Below are positions 16,954 through 27,636 of a stretch of DNA of 64,000 nt, piece after piece. The stretch is from positions 172,468 through 236,467 of the forward strand of contig JALHCK010000001.1 in assembly GCA_022841205.1 (NCBI GenBank). Reading direction: 5' to 3'. Made by a program: the position numbers and the translations under genes. The notes under the pieces are model-generated. The model worked only from the letters and a program-made list of their open reading frames with translations, had not been told where the DNA came from and made no database searches. How positions within the stretch are numbered: the first letter of the stretch is position 1; each line of letters begins with the position of its first letter. The stretch comes from Methanomicrobiales archaeon (GTDB lineage Archaea; Halobacteriota; Methanomicrobia; Methanomicrobiales; Methanospirillaceae).

Positions 16954-18147
16954 ATGACCGGGGAACCACAGAAGAGCGGGATGGAGAGCGACGTACAACA
17001 TATCAGCAAGTCGAAGAAGAGGCAGCTGGAGAACCTCGCGGAGGAGCATGGGACACCGATATTCGTGATCGATCACGAAAAGATCCGGCAGAACTATCGT
17101 GAGTTCAAGAAGCTTCTGCCCCATGTCCAGGTCTACTACGCGGTCAAAGCCAACTCGGATCGCGGCATCGTGAAGACACTCCATGAAATCGGCTGCAGCT
17201 TTGATGTCGCCTCCATGCCGGAGTTCATGATCGTCTACGAGAACATCAGGGATCTCCCGGATCGCGAACGTCAGGACTGGATCTGGGACAAGATCATTTA
17301 TGCAAATACCATCAAGCCGATCGAGACTCTCCAGGCCCTCGACCAGTACAAGCCGCTCGTCACCTTCGATAACATTGAGGAGCTCAGGAAGATCAGGAAG
17401 CACGCCCCTAACGCGGGACTGGTCCTGCGTTTACGGGTGCCTAATACCGGATCGATGGTCGAGCTCTCCTCCAAGTTCGGGGCCGACCCTGGCGAGGCTG
17501 TTGACCTGATCATCGCCGCATTCGACATGGATCTCGCGGTGGAAGGGTTGAGTTTCCATGTCGGCAGCCAGTGCACCAACTTCGACAACTACGTCCAGGC
17601 TTTGAACCTGGCGGCAAACGTGCTGTCCGAGGCCGAGACCCGGACGGGGAAAAGGATCAGGATTCTCGATATCGGTGGGGGGTTCCCGGTCAAGTATCAC
17701 CCAGGGGTACTTTCCCTGCGGGTGCTCACCCGGAAACTAAATGCCGAATTAAAAAGGCTGTTTGAGCCCGACATACAGATCCTCGCCGAGCCAGGCCGGT
17801 TCCTGGTAGCAAACTCATGCACGCTGGTTTCAAAGGTTATCGGCAAGGCCTTCCGCGATGGAAAACCAAGCTATTATATCAATGATGGGATCTACCACAC
17901 CTATTCAGGGCAGATTTTTGATCACTGTGTATACCCGGTACGGGCCTTCAAGGAGGGAGTGACACAGATCTCTGCCGTATTTGGCCCAACATGCGACGCT
18001 TTCGACACTGTCACCATGTCAGCAGAGCTTCCGGAGCTTGAGATTGGAGACCTCGTCTACTCCGAAAATATCGGTGCCTACTCTATCGTTTCTTCTACAT
18101 ATTTCAACGGCTTTCCCCCGGCAAAAGTGGTTCATATCAACAGGTGA
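16954..18147 (+). CDS. PLP-dependent ornithine/lysine decarboxylase-family enzyme
   Basis: This 397-residue fold-III PLP enzyme belongs to the ODC/DAP decarboxylase group. The PLP lysine is Lys65 in VYYAVKAN. Other family signs are FDVASMPEF, LSFHVGSQC, LDIGGGFPVKY, ILAEPGRFLV and the dimer-interface cysteine in GPTCDAFDT. The GPTCDAFD form and overall length fit ornithine/lysine/arginine decarboxylases that feed polyamine synthesis better than diaminopimelate decarboxylase, but specificity cannot be fixed by eye. The ATG at 16954 was chosen because CAGGTGGA lies just upstream; a GTG 42 bases earlier is in frame but lacks such a site. Confidence 0.82.
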   Translation: MTGEPQKSGMESDVQHISKSKKRQLENLAEEHGTPIFVIDHEKIRQNYREFKKLLPHVQVYYAVKANSDRGIVKTLHEIGCSFDVASMPEFMIVYENIRDLPDRERQDWIWDKIIYANTIKPIETLQALDQYKPLVTFDNIEELRKIRKHAPNAGLVLRLRVPNTGSMVELSSKFGADPGEAVDLIIAAFDMDLAVEGLSFHVGSQCTNFDNYVQALNLAANVLSEAETRTGKRIRILDIGGGFPVKYHPGVLSLRVLTRKLNAELKRLFEPDIQILAEPGRFLVANSCTLVSKVIGKAFRDGKPSYYINDGIYHTYSGQIFDHCVYPVRAFKEGVTQISAVFGPTCDAFDTVTMSAELPELEIGDLVYSENIGAYSIVSSTYFNGFPPAKVVHINR

Positions 18148-18324
18148 TGGCCATTGGCGGGAGGAAAACCCCGCTCTTTTCCGTCCATCCGGAGGGTAAT
18201 GACTGGAATTTTTGGAAAACCGTGAAAAACCTTCGGAATGAATTTTATGGTATGATCAGGTAACATCGACACCTGTCAACCATTAATGCAGCATGAAATT
18301 GGCCTTGCTTTGCAAAAAAAGGAA

Positions 18325-20154
18325 TCAGATATACCGCGCCTTCTTTGACAACATTGCCGGGGTATAGAGCGGCCGGAAGGGCATACCCGCGGTCTCATCG
18401 CGAATTTCCTCAACCAGTACATCCTCGGTCATGGTCTCCTTGTGAGGCTTGTTCGGCTTTGACTTCGAACGGACGGTGACAGTGAGTGTACCTGAACCGA
18501 TCTCGGCATCGCCGATGACCACGACAAAAGGCACCCAGTCAATTCCGGCGTCGCGGACTTTCTTGCCTACGCTCTCATCGCGGTCGTCCACATCGGTGCG
18601 GATTGAGGCATCACGGAGCCGCTCACCCACCGCTTCGGCAGCGGCAAGGTGGCGTTCGGCAACCGGGATAACCCGGACCTGGACCGGGGAGAGCCAGACC
18701 GGGAGGTGCGGGACGTCATGGTGGGCGGTGTTTTCCAGGATGGCGCAGATAACCCGCTCAAGGCTGCCGGTTGGAGAACAGTGAAGGATGGGGGGATGCA
18801 CTTCTTCACCGTCGAGGTGGTATTTGATATCGAATCTTGTCGACGATTCCACATCGATCTGGACCGTGGGGTTCTCAATTGGTCGGCCCTGACCATCAAT
18901 GGCGGCGAGGTCGGCCTTGGCCACCCAGTAGTGGAGCCGCTCGGAAAGAACCTCGATCATGAAGGGAACTCCCGAAGTCGCCACGATCTTTTTCACCCAG
19001 TCTGCATGCTCATCCCAGAAATCCTGCGTGCAACGGAAGGCCCCGACAAGTTCCGTGCCGAAGTCCTTGCCGGTCTTCCATCCCATGGCAAGCTGCTCTT
19101 CGAAGCAGGCAAGGGCTTCAGGCATATCGGTGCAGAGACTGTGCATGTCGGGCATGGTGAAGGCCCGCAGGCGTTTTAACCCGATAACCTCTCCCTTTTG
19201 CTCGTGCCTGAACGAGTAGGTGGAGAGCTCGTACATCTTCATGGGAAGGGTATTTGGAGAGATGTGCATGTCCCGCATGATCGAAAACATGCCAAAGCAC
19301 GCAGCGAACCTGAGCATCATGTTCCGGTTTCCACTCCTGAACCGGTACTGGCGTTCGCCAAACTTGTCAGCATGTTCGAAGATGGCCCGGTCACCGAGGT
19401 CGTACATCACCGGGGTCTCAACCGGGGTCGCTCCGTAGGGAAGCACTAGGCTGAGCACGTAGTCGGTGAGGAGATCGCGGACGAGCTTGCCTTTCGGCAG
19501 CCAGCGGAGATGGCCGACATCGCTAACCGGCTCGTAGTCCACCAGCTCCTTTGATCGCATCAGTTCGACGTGGATGGGCTCTCCCCCGGTGGCAGTGGCC
19601 TCACCAAGCTCCTTCCTCAGCAGGCAGCCGAAGGGGGAATCGTCCATGAACTGCCGGGCCTCATGGCGTACCCCATCGGGAGTGAGCACGAACATCTCGT
19701 GGGTGACGGTCTTTTTCTCCTTCTTCGCTGCTTCTCCGGAAGGTACTATGGTCTTCGAGAGCTCTGAAAGAGGGTGGCCCTTGCAGGAGATCTTGAACGA
19801 TTTATACCATCCGAAGGGGGCCCGTTTTACCGCAAAGCCCATCTCGCGGAGCCCTTCTTCCATGGCTTTGAGCGCCCAGACTGCCGCATCCGGTCGGGAA
19901 AGGTCGTTTGAGAGGTGGGCATAGGGATAAATCACAACATTTTCGATAGAAAGCTTGTCGGCAACGAGCCCGATCTCGGAAAGAGCCTGTTCGACCACTC
20001 CGGGAAGGTCGTCCTCGTCAACGGCTTCAACAGCGCAAAAGACGGCAAGAGCCTCTTCCTGTGAATCTTTCAGCAGGGCGGTCTCCTCGGCCATGCTGGT
20101 CCGCTTTCTTGCTTCATATTCAATAAAATCCGTATGTATCAGAAGGAGCCGCAT
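18325..20154 (-). CDS. thrS: Threonyl-tRNA synthetase (archaeal type)
   Basis: A 609-residue class II synthetase that charges tRNA-Thr. The N-terminus ([23 protein letters not shown]) is the archaeal editing domain related to D-aminoacyl-tRNA deacylases, which removes mischarged serine. The catalytic core has the zinc-site cysteine in [11 protein letters not shown] and motif 2, [18 protein letters not shown]. The C-terminus is the anticodon-binding domain ([14 protein letters not shown] onwards). Length fits the archaeal form. It lies 62 bases downstream of dcd on the same strand and may share its transcript. Confidence 0.93.
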   Translation of the reverse strand: MRLLLIHTDFIEYEARKRTSMAEETALLKDSQEEALAVFCAVEAVDEDDLPGVVEQALSEIGLVADKLSIENVVIYPYAHLSNDLSRPDAAVWALKAMEEGLREMGFAVKRAPFGWYKSFKISCKGHPLSELSKTIVPSGEAAKKEKKTVTHEMFVLTPDGVRHEARQFMDDSPFGCLLRKELGEATATGGEPIHVELMRSKELVDYEPVSDVGHLRWLPKGKLVRDLLTDYVLSLVLPYGATPVETPVMYDLGDRAIFEHADKFGERQYRFRSGNRNMMLRFAACFGMFSIMRDMHISPNTLPMKMYELSTYSFRHEQKGEVIGLKRLRAFTMPDMHSLCTDMPEALACFEEQLAMGWKTGKDFGTELVGAFRCTQDFWDEHADWVKKIVATSGVPFMIEVLSERLHYWVAKADLAAIDGQGRPIENPTVQIDVESSTRFDIKYHLDGEEVHPPILHCSPTGSLERVICAILENTAHHDVPHLPVWLSPVQVRVIPVAERHLAAAEAVGERLRDASIRTDVDDRDESVGKKVRDAGIDWVPFVVVIGDAEIGSGTLTVTVRSKSKPNKPHKETMTEDVLVEEIRDETAGMPFRPLYTPAMLSKKARYI

Positions 20155-20216
20155 GCTTCATCTCCAGAGTTACAACATTGTCCCTACTCTGTCTCTTTTT
20201 CATTGGTCATAACCCT

Positions 20217-20771
20217 TCAGGCACGGGGGTTCTCATGGTAACGGGAGAGGGTGGCCTGTCGCTGGTCCATGTATTTCGCCCCGGGCTTCCGGTCATAGGG
20301 TTCAGCCGCCCGTTCGGTGGTATAAAAGACCAGCTGACCGATGGGCATCCCGGCGTATACCCGGACGGGTCGGGCATTGACGTTGCACATCTCAAGAGTG
20401 ATCGAACCCCGGAACCCGGCATCGATCCACCCCCCTGTCTGGTGAAGTTCGACTCCAAGCCGGGCGATGCTGCTCTTACCCTCGATGCTTGCCACAATAT
20501 TGTCCGGAAGGCCGATCACCTCCAGAGTCTCGGCCAGCATGAACCGTCCCGGGGCGAGCACGATCGAATCAGCGGTGTACTCCTGCGTACCGCTGGCGAT
20601 GGTGTCCTGCCTGTAGGGATCAATCACCTCTCCGCTCTCTTCGTACCATACGAAGTGGTTGCCGAGCCTGATATCGAGCGAGTTCGGCTGCACGAGCGAC
20701 GGCTCGAAAGGATTGACTGATATAAATCCCCGGGCGATACGGTCCAGGATCTGCCAGTCAACGAGGATCAT
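20217..20771 (-). CDS. dcd: dCTP deaminase (possibly bifunctional with dUTPase activity)
   Basis: This 184-residue trimeric-type enzyme deaminates dCTP to dUTP for thymidylate synthesis. Visible are [10 protein letters not shown] near residue 28, the active-site stretch [20 protein letters not shown] near residue 98, and [10 protein letters not shown] with the catalytic glutamate. In some archaea the homologue also hydrolyses dUTP to dUMP; this cannot be decided here. The gene precedes thrS on the same strand. Confidence 0.93.
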   Translation of the reverse strand: MILVDWQILDRIARGFISVNPFEPSLVQPNSLDIRLGNHFVWYEESGEVIDPYRQDTIASGTQEYTADSIVLAPGRFMLAETLEVIGLPDNIVASIEGKSSIARLGVELHQTGGWIDAGFRGSITLEMCNVNARPVRVYAGMPIGQLVFYTTERAAEPYDRKPGAKYMDQRQATLSRYHENPRA

Positions 20772-20898
20772 CTGTGTAAACTATGGGGAATGATAGGTAA
20801 TGAGGATGCCTGAAGAAGGATGGGGGCGAATAAGTTCCCCGGGACCATCGAACCGATTGTACACGTTAACGGAATTCTAAAAAATGGGGCGTTCTCCG

Positions 20899-21777
20899 TC
20901 ACGGAGTGGAATCGTAGATTATGCTTATCTTTCCGGTCCCGTCCGATAGTGTTAGCTCGTTGCCGGATATCTGGAACAGAACCATCTGTGGGAGCACGGC
21001 AAGGTAGGTCGCCTCGAGATCCATGACTCCCGGATCGCTGCAAAACCTGGTCGTTGTTGCCAGGGGGTCAAACGAGATTGTGTTTCCGCCAACCGTGTAG
21101 GAGCCAAAATAATTGTTGCACCCTGCGTTCCCGTTGAGCTGGTTATCGCTGGCAAGCTGCAGGGAGACAGAGTGTGATGGCCCGGGAGAATAGAAGTTCC
21201 CCGTTGCATCTACGAATGAATTAAGGAACCAGGTGGTCCCGGTCAGCGGTAGTGGCGTGAGCTGTCCGGGGGGGACGAGGGAATATACAAGAATGGTATT
21301 CCCGTTACTGTCCAAGATTGTCAGGATATCACGCTCGATCCTGAACCGCGAGGCTCCCTGAAGGCTGATGAGATAAAGGCTTTCCTGGCTCATGATGCCC
21401 GGTGGGGATGGGCAGTTCATTTTTGTCGTTGCCGGGGTGCCGATGGCAAGGTTGTTCAGGGTCCCTGAGTAGGAACCGGTATACCGGTTACACCCTGCCG
21501 ATCCGGACACTCCCCCATATCCATCGAAGAAGGCGGTGATCTCAGTACCCGGTAAAACATTCCCGCCTGCGGCACCGGCACGCATCGAGATCAGGTACCA
21601 GGTGGCCCCTGAGAGAACGACCTGTGGTGAGGTGGAAGGCGTGATAGCACTCGGCATCGCAGTCGCCGCCGGGGTCTGGGTGGCTGGAGGGATGACTGGG
21701 ACAGGGGCCGTGCAACCGCAGGAAAGGAGCAGCAGGAAGAGGGCTCCTGCAAGGAGAAGAGGAGCGAAACGTTGCAT
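20899..21777 (-). CDS. Lipoprotein with two META (HslJ-like) domains
   Basis: A 292-residue exported protein. The signal peptide ends at a cysteine pair (Cys20 and Cys22 in SCGCTAP), giving a likely lipid anchor, followed by a Pro/Thr-rich linker to about residue 48. Two META domains follow, at about 50-165 and 175-290. Each has TWYL or TWFLNS at its start, GCNRYTGSY or GCNNYFGSY in the middle and a conserved cysteine (KMNC, RFCSD). HslJ-like domains occur in secreted and heat-shock-related proteins of unknown function. It is a single gene reading away from the thrS side. Confidence 0.8.
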   Translation of the reverse strand: MQRFAPLLLAGALFLLLLSCGCTAPVPVIPPATQTPAATAMPSAITPSTSPQVVLSGATWYLISMRAGAAGGNVLPGTEITAFFDGYGGVSGSAGCNRYTGSYSGTLNNLAIGTPATTKMNCPSPPGIMSQESLYLISLQGASRFRIERDILTILDSNGNTILVYSLVPPGQLTPLPLTGTTWFLNSFVDATGNFYSPGPSHSVSLQLASDNQLNGNAGCNNYFGSYTVGGNTISFDPLATTTRFCSDPGVMDLEATYLAVLPQMVLFQISGNELTLSDGTGKISIIYDSTP

Positions 21778-21912
21778 ACGATGAGGGATCTGAGGGAGAT
21801 GTATTTAAAACAGTGTGGGATTTGCGGAACGTTTTTCAGCGATTAACGGAATGGTGGGTTTTCCGATTGTGTTGCATGCAGATAACCCCGTAAACCCACG
21901 CGGATATCCGGA

Positions 21913-22653
21913 CTAATCCTGGGGTCCATCATCATCCTGTGCCTTCTTCCGCACGAACTCCTCCGGATTGAGATGCCACTCGGACCGCCGCATCAGGCCA
22001 TGCAGGGTGCTCGCCTCACGGGCAGTGAGCTTTGCCCGGCCGAGCACCCGGCGGATCAGGAGCATGGTCGGCCGGCGTTTGAACGAAGGGTGGTCGATCT
22101 TATCAAGGTAAGCATCGATATGGGCGTAGAGATGATCCATCTCCTCGCGTGAGGCGAGCAGGTAGTCTCCACGCGAGAGATAGGAGAGTTCGTAACAGAT
22201 AATTGCGACTGCATGGGAGAGGTTGAGGATGGGATAGTTATCTGAAGCAGGGATAGTGCAGATAATATCGCTCCGGAAGATTTCCTCGTTGTTGAGCCCC
22301 CAGTTCTCCCGCCCGAAGAGGATTGCGATCCGGCCGTCAACATCAGCGATCATGTCCCGGATCTCGGATGGCTGGAAGTATGGCATCCGGTTGGGGGTGC
22401 AGATCGATTTGCTCACCTCCCCGGTAGTAGCGATTACGAGGTCGCTTCGTGAGAAGACTTCACCCAGGGTGAGTATCTCGGCGGAATCGAGCACATCCCG
22501 TGCATGCGCCGCCCGGGCCTGAGCTTCCTGGCCCAGCGTGCAGGGATCGATCATCACCAGGCAGGAAAACCCGAAGTTCTTCATTACCCGGGCGACAAAT
22601 CCGACATTGCCTTCATACAAGGGCGCAACCAGGACGATATCGATCTCGGGCAT
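21913..22653 (-). CDS. trmJ: TrmJ-like SPOUT tRNA/rRNA 2'-O-methyltransferase
   Basis: This 246-residue SPOUT (SpoU) protein resembles TrmJ, which 2'-O-methylates nucleotide 32 of tRNA. The knot region is clear: IDIVLVAPLYEGNVGFVARV at the start, ILFGRENWGLNNEEI (motif 2) and ILNLSHAVAIICYELSY (motif 3). A helical C-terminal extension of about 80 residues follows, as in TrmJ. The start at 22653, five bases after the stop of the preceding gene, gives the family beginning MPEIDIVLV. It is the last gene of a six-gene run that begins with gatC. Confidence 0.83.
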   Translation of the reverse strand: MPEIDIVLVAPLYEGNVGFVARVMKNFGFSCLVMIDPCTLGQEAQARAAHARDVLDSAEILTLGEVFSRSDLVIATTGEVSKSICTPNRMPYFQPSEIRDMIADVDGRIAILFGRENWGLNNEEIFRSDIICTIPASDNYPILNLSHAVAIICYELSYLSRGDYLLASREEMDHLYAHIDAYLDKIDHPSFKRRPTMLLIRRVLGRAKLTAREASTLHGLMRRSEWHLNPEEFVRKKAQDDDGPQD

Positions 22654-22658
22654 CGTGC

Positions 22659-23348
22659 CTACTGGACTGCTTTCACCGTTTCTTTCAGGACATCGATACA
22701 CCGGTCGTAGACGGCATTGCCAACCACGATGGTATCGGCGTACTTAGCCATCTCCGCTGCCCGCTGGCCTGAGTTTATCCCGCCACCATAGTAAAGGACT
22801 GCGGATTCGATTGATTCCGATGCCGCCTTTACCACGGCAGGATCCCCGTACATGCCCGAATACTCGATATACACGATGGGGAACCTGAAGTAGCGGTCGG
22901 CGACCGTGGCGTAGGATGCGACTTCAGCAGGAGAAAGGGTGCAGGTTGACCGTGTCACTTTTCCAACCGCAGAATCCGGATTGAGCACGATGTAGGCTTC
23001 AGGGATAACCCGTTCCCAGTCCACGCGGTTATTGTGGAGGATCCAGTCCCGGTGCTTGCCGACAATCCATTGTACCTCGGATGAGTTGAGGACACTTGGG
23101 ACAAAAAAAAGGTCGATCCCGTTTGCCAGGATCGCGTCGGGACTGGCCGGTTCCATGACAAGGGGAAGGCCCGATGCGGCAACTTCACGATGGAGCCTCT
23201 CAAGGTTCTCAAGAGTTACGTTGAGGGTGCCCGAGAGCATCAGGGCATCGGTCCCGCTTGCGGCGATCTCGCTGATGATTCCCTGTGGCAGGTCCTTGTC
23301 GGGGTCGAGTTTGGTCACGTGAACCCAGTTCTTCCATTTGGTATGCAT
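22659..23348 (-). CDS. Geranylgeranylglyceryl phosphate synthase
   Basis: This 229-residue TIM-barrel protein of the PcrB/GGGPS family makes the first ether bond of archaeal membrane lipids, joining geranylgeranyl diphosphate to glycerol-1-phosphate. Family signs are HVTKLDPDKD at the N-terminus, SGTLNVTLEN, the FFVPSVLNS segment, VYIEYSGMYGDP and the phosphate-binding YYGGGINSG near residue 190. It sits nine bases after topA and five before trmJ in a tight unit, so its level may be set with translation and topology genes. Confidence 0.92.
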   Translation of the reverse strand: MHTKWKNWVHVTKLDPDKDLPQGIISEIAASGTDALMLSGTLNVTLENLERLHREVAASGLPLVMEPASPDAILANGIDLFFVPSVLNSSEVQWIVGKHRDWILHNNRVDWERVIPEAYIVLNPDSAVGKVTRSTCTLSPAEVASYATVADRYFRFPIVYIEYSGMYGDPAVVKAASESIESAVLYYGGGINSGQRAAEMAKYADTIVVGNAVYDRCIDVLKETVKAVQ

Positions 23349-23357
23349 TGCCAGTCC

Positions 23358-26195
23358 TCAGATCACAATAATATCATTGCGGGCCTTTTTCTCCCTTTCC
23401 TGCAACACTGCCTGCCAGGCTTTAATTTTTTCTTCCGGGATACAGCAGCGTGCGGCAACGGTAGCGGTGTCCGTGCAAAGGAGCAGGGCTCCATTGATAA
23501 TCCCTGCCTTCTGCAGCTGCCCGAGCAGCGGTTCGGTCAGCCCGGGGAGCGAGAGGAGCTCCCTGCTGCCACGAGCTACCTGCGCTTTTGAGTATTTCAC
23601 CGGAGGAGGTCGCTCCTTCGCCTTTGCCACCATCTCGACATGGCGCTGCACGGTATCTATGGAGAGTCCGGCGGCTCCGGAGAGCCAGGCCGGGTGGCAG
23701 GAGAGGAAGTCGTCCGGGGAATAAATGCCGGCAGCGAAATATTTCTTCATGCTTGCTGCAGGGATCCCTGCACTCCGGAGGAACCGTTCGTTTTCCATCA
23801 CTTTTGCCTCCCGCAGGATGGAATCGGCCTCCTTTTCGCTGATGCCCAGTTTTTTCAGGAGTGCAGGATCGGCACCGGCAAGTGCGGCGACATCGTTGAT
23901 CCCTGCATCCTGGAGATGACGGATGATCTTTGCCGGGCTCCTCCCCTTCTTTGGAGAAAGCATTCTGCGGACGAGCTTACGGCAGTCTGTCCGGCGCCGC
24001 AGAAGGTTGAGAACCTCTAAAGCCTCGCCAAGGAGGAGCTGTGCTTTGTCGGGGCTCACATTGAGGATTGCGGCCAGCTGGTCAGGAGCGGTTCCGGCCA
24101 GCTCGGAAACGGAGTAGATATGGTGGGCAAGCAGGGTCTCGCGGTTTTCCGGAGACAGGGATGGCATAAGAGAGAATGCCTCCCGGTTCGACTCGATATG
24201 GTGGCAGAGGGGACAGCCGATCTCCCAGGGGCGGTTCCCTTTACGCACCAGCTTGACATGGTAGAGCCCGTGCCTTGGGCATTTCTTATCAGTCCGAAGC
24301 GCCTTTCCCCACATGGCCATCGGCAGACCGATGTTGAAGCTGCATTCCGGGTATCCGGTACAGCTTATGAACTGGGTCTGGTTCCGGAGGTGCCGGATCC
24401 GGAGGTCACGGCCGCAGACCGGGCAGGGGCCAAGGGTCAGCTCTTCTGCGGTCTGCTCCATGATCTCGGACCCGATCTCATCCCCATGGGCCTCCAGCTG
24501 GTTGAAGACTGCGTGGAGCATGCCGCGCGACTCGGTGACCACATCGCTGCTGCTCCTCTCCCGGGCCTTGATTTGTTCCATGTGTTCTTCAAGGGTCCGG
24601 GTCATTGCCGGCCGGACTATGGTGTCAGCATGGTTCTCGAGGGACTCGGTTACTGCCCGACCAACCAGGGTCGGACGGAGCAGGGCCCCCTCGACATACT
24701 TCCGGGAGATGAGTTTCTGGATTACTTCGTGCCGGGTGCTCTTGGTTCCAAGCCCAAGCTCCTCCATCCGTTGGATCAGTTTGCTCTGGCTGTAGCGGGG
24801 CGGGGGCTGGGTCTCCTTCTCCTCGAGCTTCACCTCCCGGATCGGGAGCCGCTCCCCCTCGGTCATTGCCGGGAGGATATACTCCTTCGCGCTGCTGTAA
24901 GGGTAGACGTTCCGCCAACCCGGGGCGGTAAGCTGGCCTCCCGTTGCTGTGTAGGGCTCGCCTCCGGCATCGAAGTTCACTTTCATAGTCCGCCACTGTG
25001 CGTCCGGGGAGAGGGTGGCCAGGAACCGGCGCACAACCAGTTCGTAGATCTTCCATCGCTCCTCGCCAAGCGACCCACGGGTGGCAGCCGATGAGGGGTG
25101 AATAGGAGGGTGATCGGTCGAAGACTTCTTGCCGCGGGTGGGGGAGGCACGGCGATTGGACGCTACCCATGAGATGTCCTCCGCAAATTCGGTCGGCCGG
25201 AGTGCCACGAGAATTCCGGAGAGATCGAGTGTTGCAGGATAGACGGTGTTATCCGTGCGGGGGTAGGATATGTACCCGTTCATATACAGGTCCTCAGCCA
25301 CCCGCATGGCATTGGCCGCCGTGAACCCAAGCCGGGCGGCGGCAACGATGAAACCGGTGGTGTCAAACGGGATAGGGGCTTTCTCGATCCGTTTCCCTTC
25401 CTTCACCTCGGTCACAACCAGGGGTTCCCGGGTCCGTTCCCTTGCGGAGTTCGCGGCTTCCTTGTCGCAGAACCGTGCGATCTGGTGCCGGGCCTCGACA
25501 ATCTCACCATCCTTCTCGGTGGAAAGGGAGAGCTCCCAATAGGTCTGGGGAATGAATGATTCGATCTCCTTCTCCCTGTTTACAATCATGGCAAGCGTCG
25601 GGCTCTGCACACGGCCGACCGAGAGGATGTTTGCTCCGCCCCTCCGGGCAGCAATGCTGATGAACCGGGTAAGGGATGCCCCCCACATCAGGTCGATTAC
25701 CTGCCGTGCTTCGCCAGCAGCAGCGAGATCGAAATCAATTCCGGTGGTCTTTGCAAAGGCTCCGCGGATCTCATCAGGAGTGATCGCGGAGAACCGGGCC
25801 CGGTCCACAGTCACTTCAGGGTTGACCTCGCGGATGAGCTCGAATGCCTCCTTGCCGATCAGCTCCCCTTCTGTATCAAAGTCCGTGGCGATGGTGACTG
25901 CATTTGCCTGCCGGGAAAGCTTCTGCAGGAGCTGGACGATCTTCTTCTCGGTCGGCACTTTAATGGTCCGGGCATCGATCAGGCTCCGCGGGGTCTTCTC
26001 CCGGCTACGCCAGTCGTTATAGCCCTTTTCGAAATCGACCTCGACCACGTGGCCCCGAAGCCCGATGACGGCGAAGTCGCCAAACCGGTAGACCGGAACC
26101 CCCGCATCGCGGGACTCACGGAGCTTCTCGTTTCCGGCAAGGATGGCGGCGATACGGTGTGCGGAGATGTTCTTCTCGGCAACGATCAGGTGCAT
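23358..26195 (-). CDS. topA: DNA topoisomerase I (type IA)
   Basis: A 945-residue type IA topoisomerase that relaxes negative supercoils by single-strand passage. The N-terminal Toprim domain carries IATDFDTEGELIG. The active-site tyrosine is Tyr311 in GYISYPRTDN. A four-cysteine zinc finger (CPVCGRDLR with FISCTGYPEC) follows the core. The last 250 residues contain repeated helix-hairpin-helix-like units (LAGTAPDQLAAILNVSPDKA, LAGADPALLKKLGISEKEA, LPGLTEPLLGQLQKAGI), longer than the usual euryarchaeal tail and probably for DNA binding. It follows gatB by seven bases. Confidence 0.93.
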   Translation of the reverse strand: MHLIVAEKNISAHRIAAILAGNEKLRESRDAGVPVYRFGDFAVIGLRGHVVEVDFEKGYNDWRSREKTPRSLIDARTIKVPTEKKIVQLLQKLSRQANAVTIATDFDTEGELIGKEAFELIREVNPEVTVDRARFSAITPDEIRGAFAKTTGIDFDLAAAGEARQVIDLMWGASLTRFISIAARRGGANILSVGRVQSPTLAMIVNREKEIESFIPQTYWELSLSTEKDGEIVEARHQIARFCDKEAANSARERTREPLVVTEVKEGKRIEKAPIPFDTTGFIVAAARLGFTAANAMRVAEDLYMNGYISYPRTDNTVYPATLDLSGILVALRPTEFAEDISWVASNRRASPTRGKKSSTDHPPIHPSSAATRGSLGEERWKIYELVVRRFLATLSPDAQWRTMKVNFDAGGEPYTATGGQLTAPGWRNVYPYSSAKEYILPAMTEGERLPIREVKLEEKETQPPPRYSQSKLIQRMEELGLGTKSTRHEVIQKLISRKYVEGALLRPTLVGRAVTESLENHADTIVRPAMTRTLEEHMEQIKARERSSSDVVTESRGMLHAVFNQLEAHGDEIGSEIMEQTAEELTLGPCPVCGRDLRIRHLRNQTQFISCTGYPECSFNIGLPMAMWGKALRTDKKCPRHGLYHVKLVRKGNRPWEIGCPLCHHIESNREAFSLMPSLSPENRETLLAHHIYSVSELAGTAPDQLAAILNVSPDKAQLLLGEALEVLNLLRRRTDCRKLVRRMLSPKKGRSPAKIIRHLQDAGINDVAALAGADPALLKKLGISEKEADSILREAKVMENERFLRSAGIPAASMKKYFAAGIYSPDDFLSCHPAWLSGAAGLSIDTVQRHVEMVAKAKERPPPVKYSKAQVARGSRELLSLPGLTEPLLGQLQKAGIINGALLLCTDTATVAARCCIPEEKIKAWQAVLQEREKKARNDIIVI

Positions 26196-26202
26196 CGGGG
26201 CG

Positions 26203-27636
26203 CTATGCCTCCTCGAGCAGATCCAGGAGGATCCTGTTCACATCGCCTGGCTTGGCACAACCGCGTGTTTTCTTCATCACCATGCCGACCAGGAAGTTCA
26301 ATGCCTCCTTCCTCCCGGCCCGGAAATCGGCGACGGCCTGGGGCTGTTCGGCGATGGACTCCTGTACGGCCTTCAGCACGGGATCCTCCCCTGAGAGGGA
26401 GGGTGTGGCAGAGATGACCCGGAGTCTCAAACGGTCGACACATTCCCTGGCTCCCTCGCATGTACCGCGCTCCTTCAACTGGTCAAGCAGCACTCGCAGC
26501 ACCTCGACGCCGCTCTTGTCAGTGATGCTGCCCTCCTTCAATAGCACCAGGAGCTCCCGGAACTGCCCCAGGGGGACGAGTACGATACTCATATCCCGGT
26601 AGTTAAGCTCCCCAAGTAAGGTGTCAGCGATCCAGGTGGCGGCAAGCGCTGTGTCGATATCGGCGACCTTCTCGAAGAACTCGGCAAGCCGCAGTTCACC
26701 GGTCAGGGTCCGGGCATGGTTCAGCGAGCAGCCATACTGCTCCATGAACCGCGCCCGTCTTGCATCCGGAAGCTCCGGGAGCACGATCTCCGCTGCCCAG
26801 TCACATACCCGAATCGGCCGGAGGTCCGGTTCGGGGAAGTAGCGGTAGTCCTGTTCCATTTCCTTGCTCCGGGAAGAGGTGGTGATCCCCCGTGCCTCGA
26901 CAAAGTGCCGGGTTTCCCGTGCAATCCGCTGACCGCGCCGGATGGCATTGCGCTGCCTTGTCACCTCGAAGATGAGCGCCTTCTCGACGCCTTTGTACGA
27001 GGAGATGTTCTTGACCTCCACACGCTCGTGGCCTTCCTGCGAGATGTTGGCATCGACCCGGAGCGATCCTTCTTTCTCGCTGTCAAAGACACCGAGGTAT
27101 TCCAGGGTTGCCCGCATCTTGGTGAGGAACTTGCGGGCTTCTTTCGGTGACCGGAGGTCCGGCTCCGTGACGATCTCGATCAGGGGGATCCCGGCCCGGT
27201 TATCATCGACAAGGGTATACCTTGGTCGATCGGCACCTCCTTTGTGGATCAGCCTTCCCGGGTCTTCTTCCATGTGCACCCGGGTGATTCGAACACGTTT
27301 TTCACCGTCATCGCCCTCGATGTCAAGATATCCCTCAATGGCAACCGGCCTGTTGTGCTGGGTGATCTGGAACCCCTTGCTCAGATCAGGGTAGAAGTAG
27401 TTCTTCCTGGAGAATTCGGCCTCGGTTGCGATCCGGCAGTTGAGGGCTTTTCCCACCCGTAGCGCATATTCCACAGCCTTCCGGTTCAACCGCGGGAGCG
27501 ACCCCGGCAGGCCGAGGCAGACGGGGCAGACATGGGTGTTTGGTGCATCATCGCGGTAATCGGTCGAACAGCCGCAGAAAAGCTTGGTCCTGGTGTCGAG
27601 CTGGCAGTGGATCTCGAGGCCGATGATGGTCTTCAT
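26203..27636 (-). CDS. gatB: Asp/Glu-tRNA amidotransferase subunit B
   Basis: This 477-residue protein is the tRNA-binding and kinase subunit of the GatCAB complex, which converts Asp-tRNA(Asn) and/or Glu-tRNA(Gln) to the amides. Signatures are GLEIHCQLDTRTKLFCGC at the start with zinc-type cysteines, VCPVCLGLPGSLPRLN, FSRKNYFYPDLSKGFQITQ, HMEEDPGRLIHKG and the DDNRAGIPLIEIVTEPDL block. The helical YqeY-like tail ends the protein. Archaea normally use GatDE for Gln-tRNA, so the main task here may be Asn-tRNA. It overlaps gatA by four bases. Confidence 0.95.
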   Translation of the reverse strand: MKTIIGLEIHCQLDTRTKLFCGCSTDYRDDAPNTHVCPVCLGLPGSLPRLNRKAVEYALRVGKALNCRIATEAEFSRKNYFYPDLSKGFQITQHNRPVAIEGYLDIEGDDGEKRVRITRVHMEEDPGRLIHKGGADRPRYTLVDDNRAGIPLIEIVTEPDLRSPKEARKFLTKMRATLEYLGVFDSEKEGSLRVDANISQEGHERVEVKNISSYKGVEKALIFEVTRQRNAIRRGQRIARETRHFVEARGITTSSRSKEMEQDYRYFPEPDLRPIRVCDWAAEIVLPELPDARRARFMEQYGCSLNHARTLTGELRLAEFFEKVADIDTALAATWIADTLLGELNYRDMSIVLVPLGQFRELLVLLKEGSITDKSGVEVLRVLLDQLKERGTCEGARECVDRLRLRVISATPSLSGEDPVLKAVQESIAEQPQAVADFRAGRKEALNFLVGMVMKKTRGCAKPGDVNRILLDLLEEA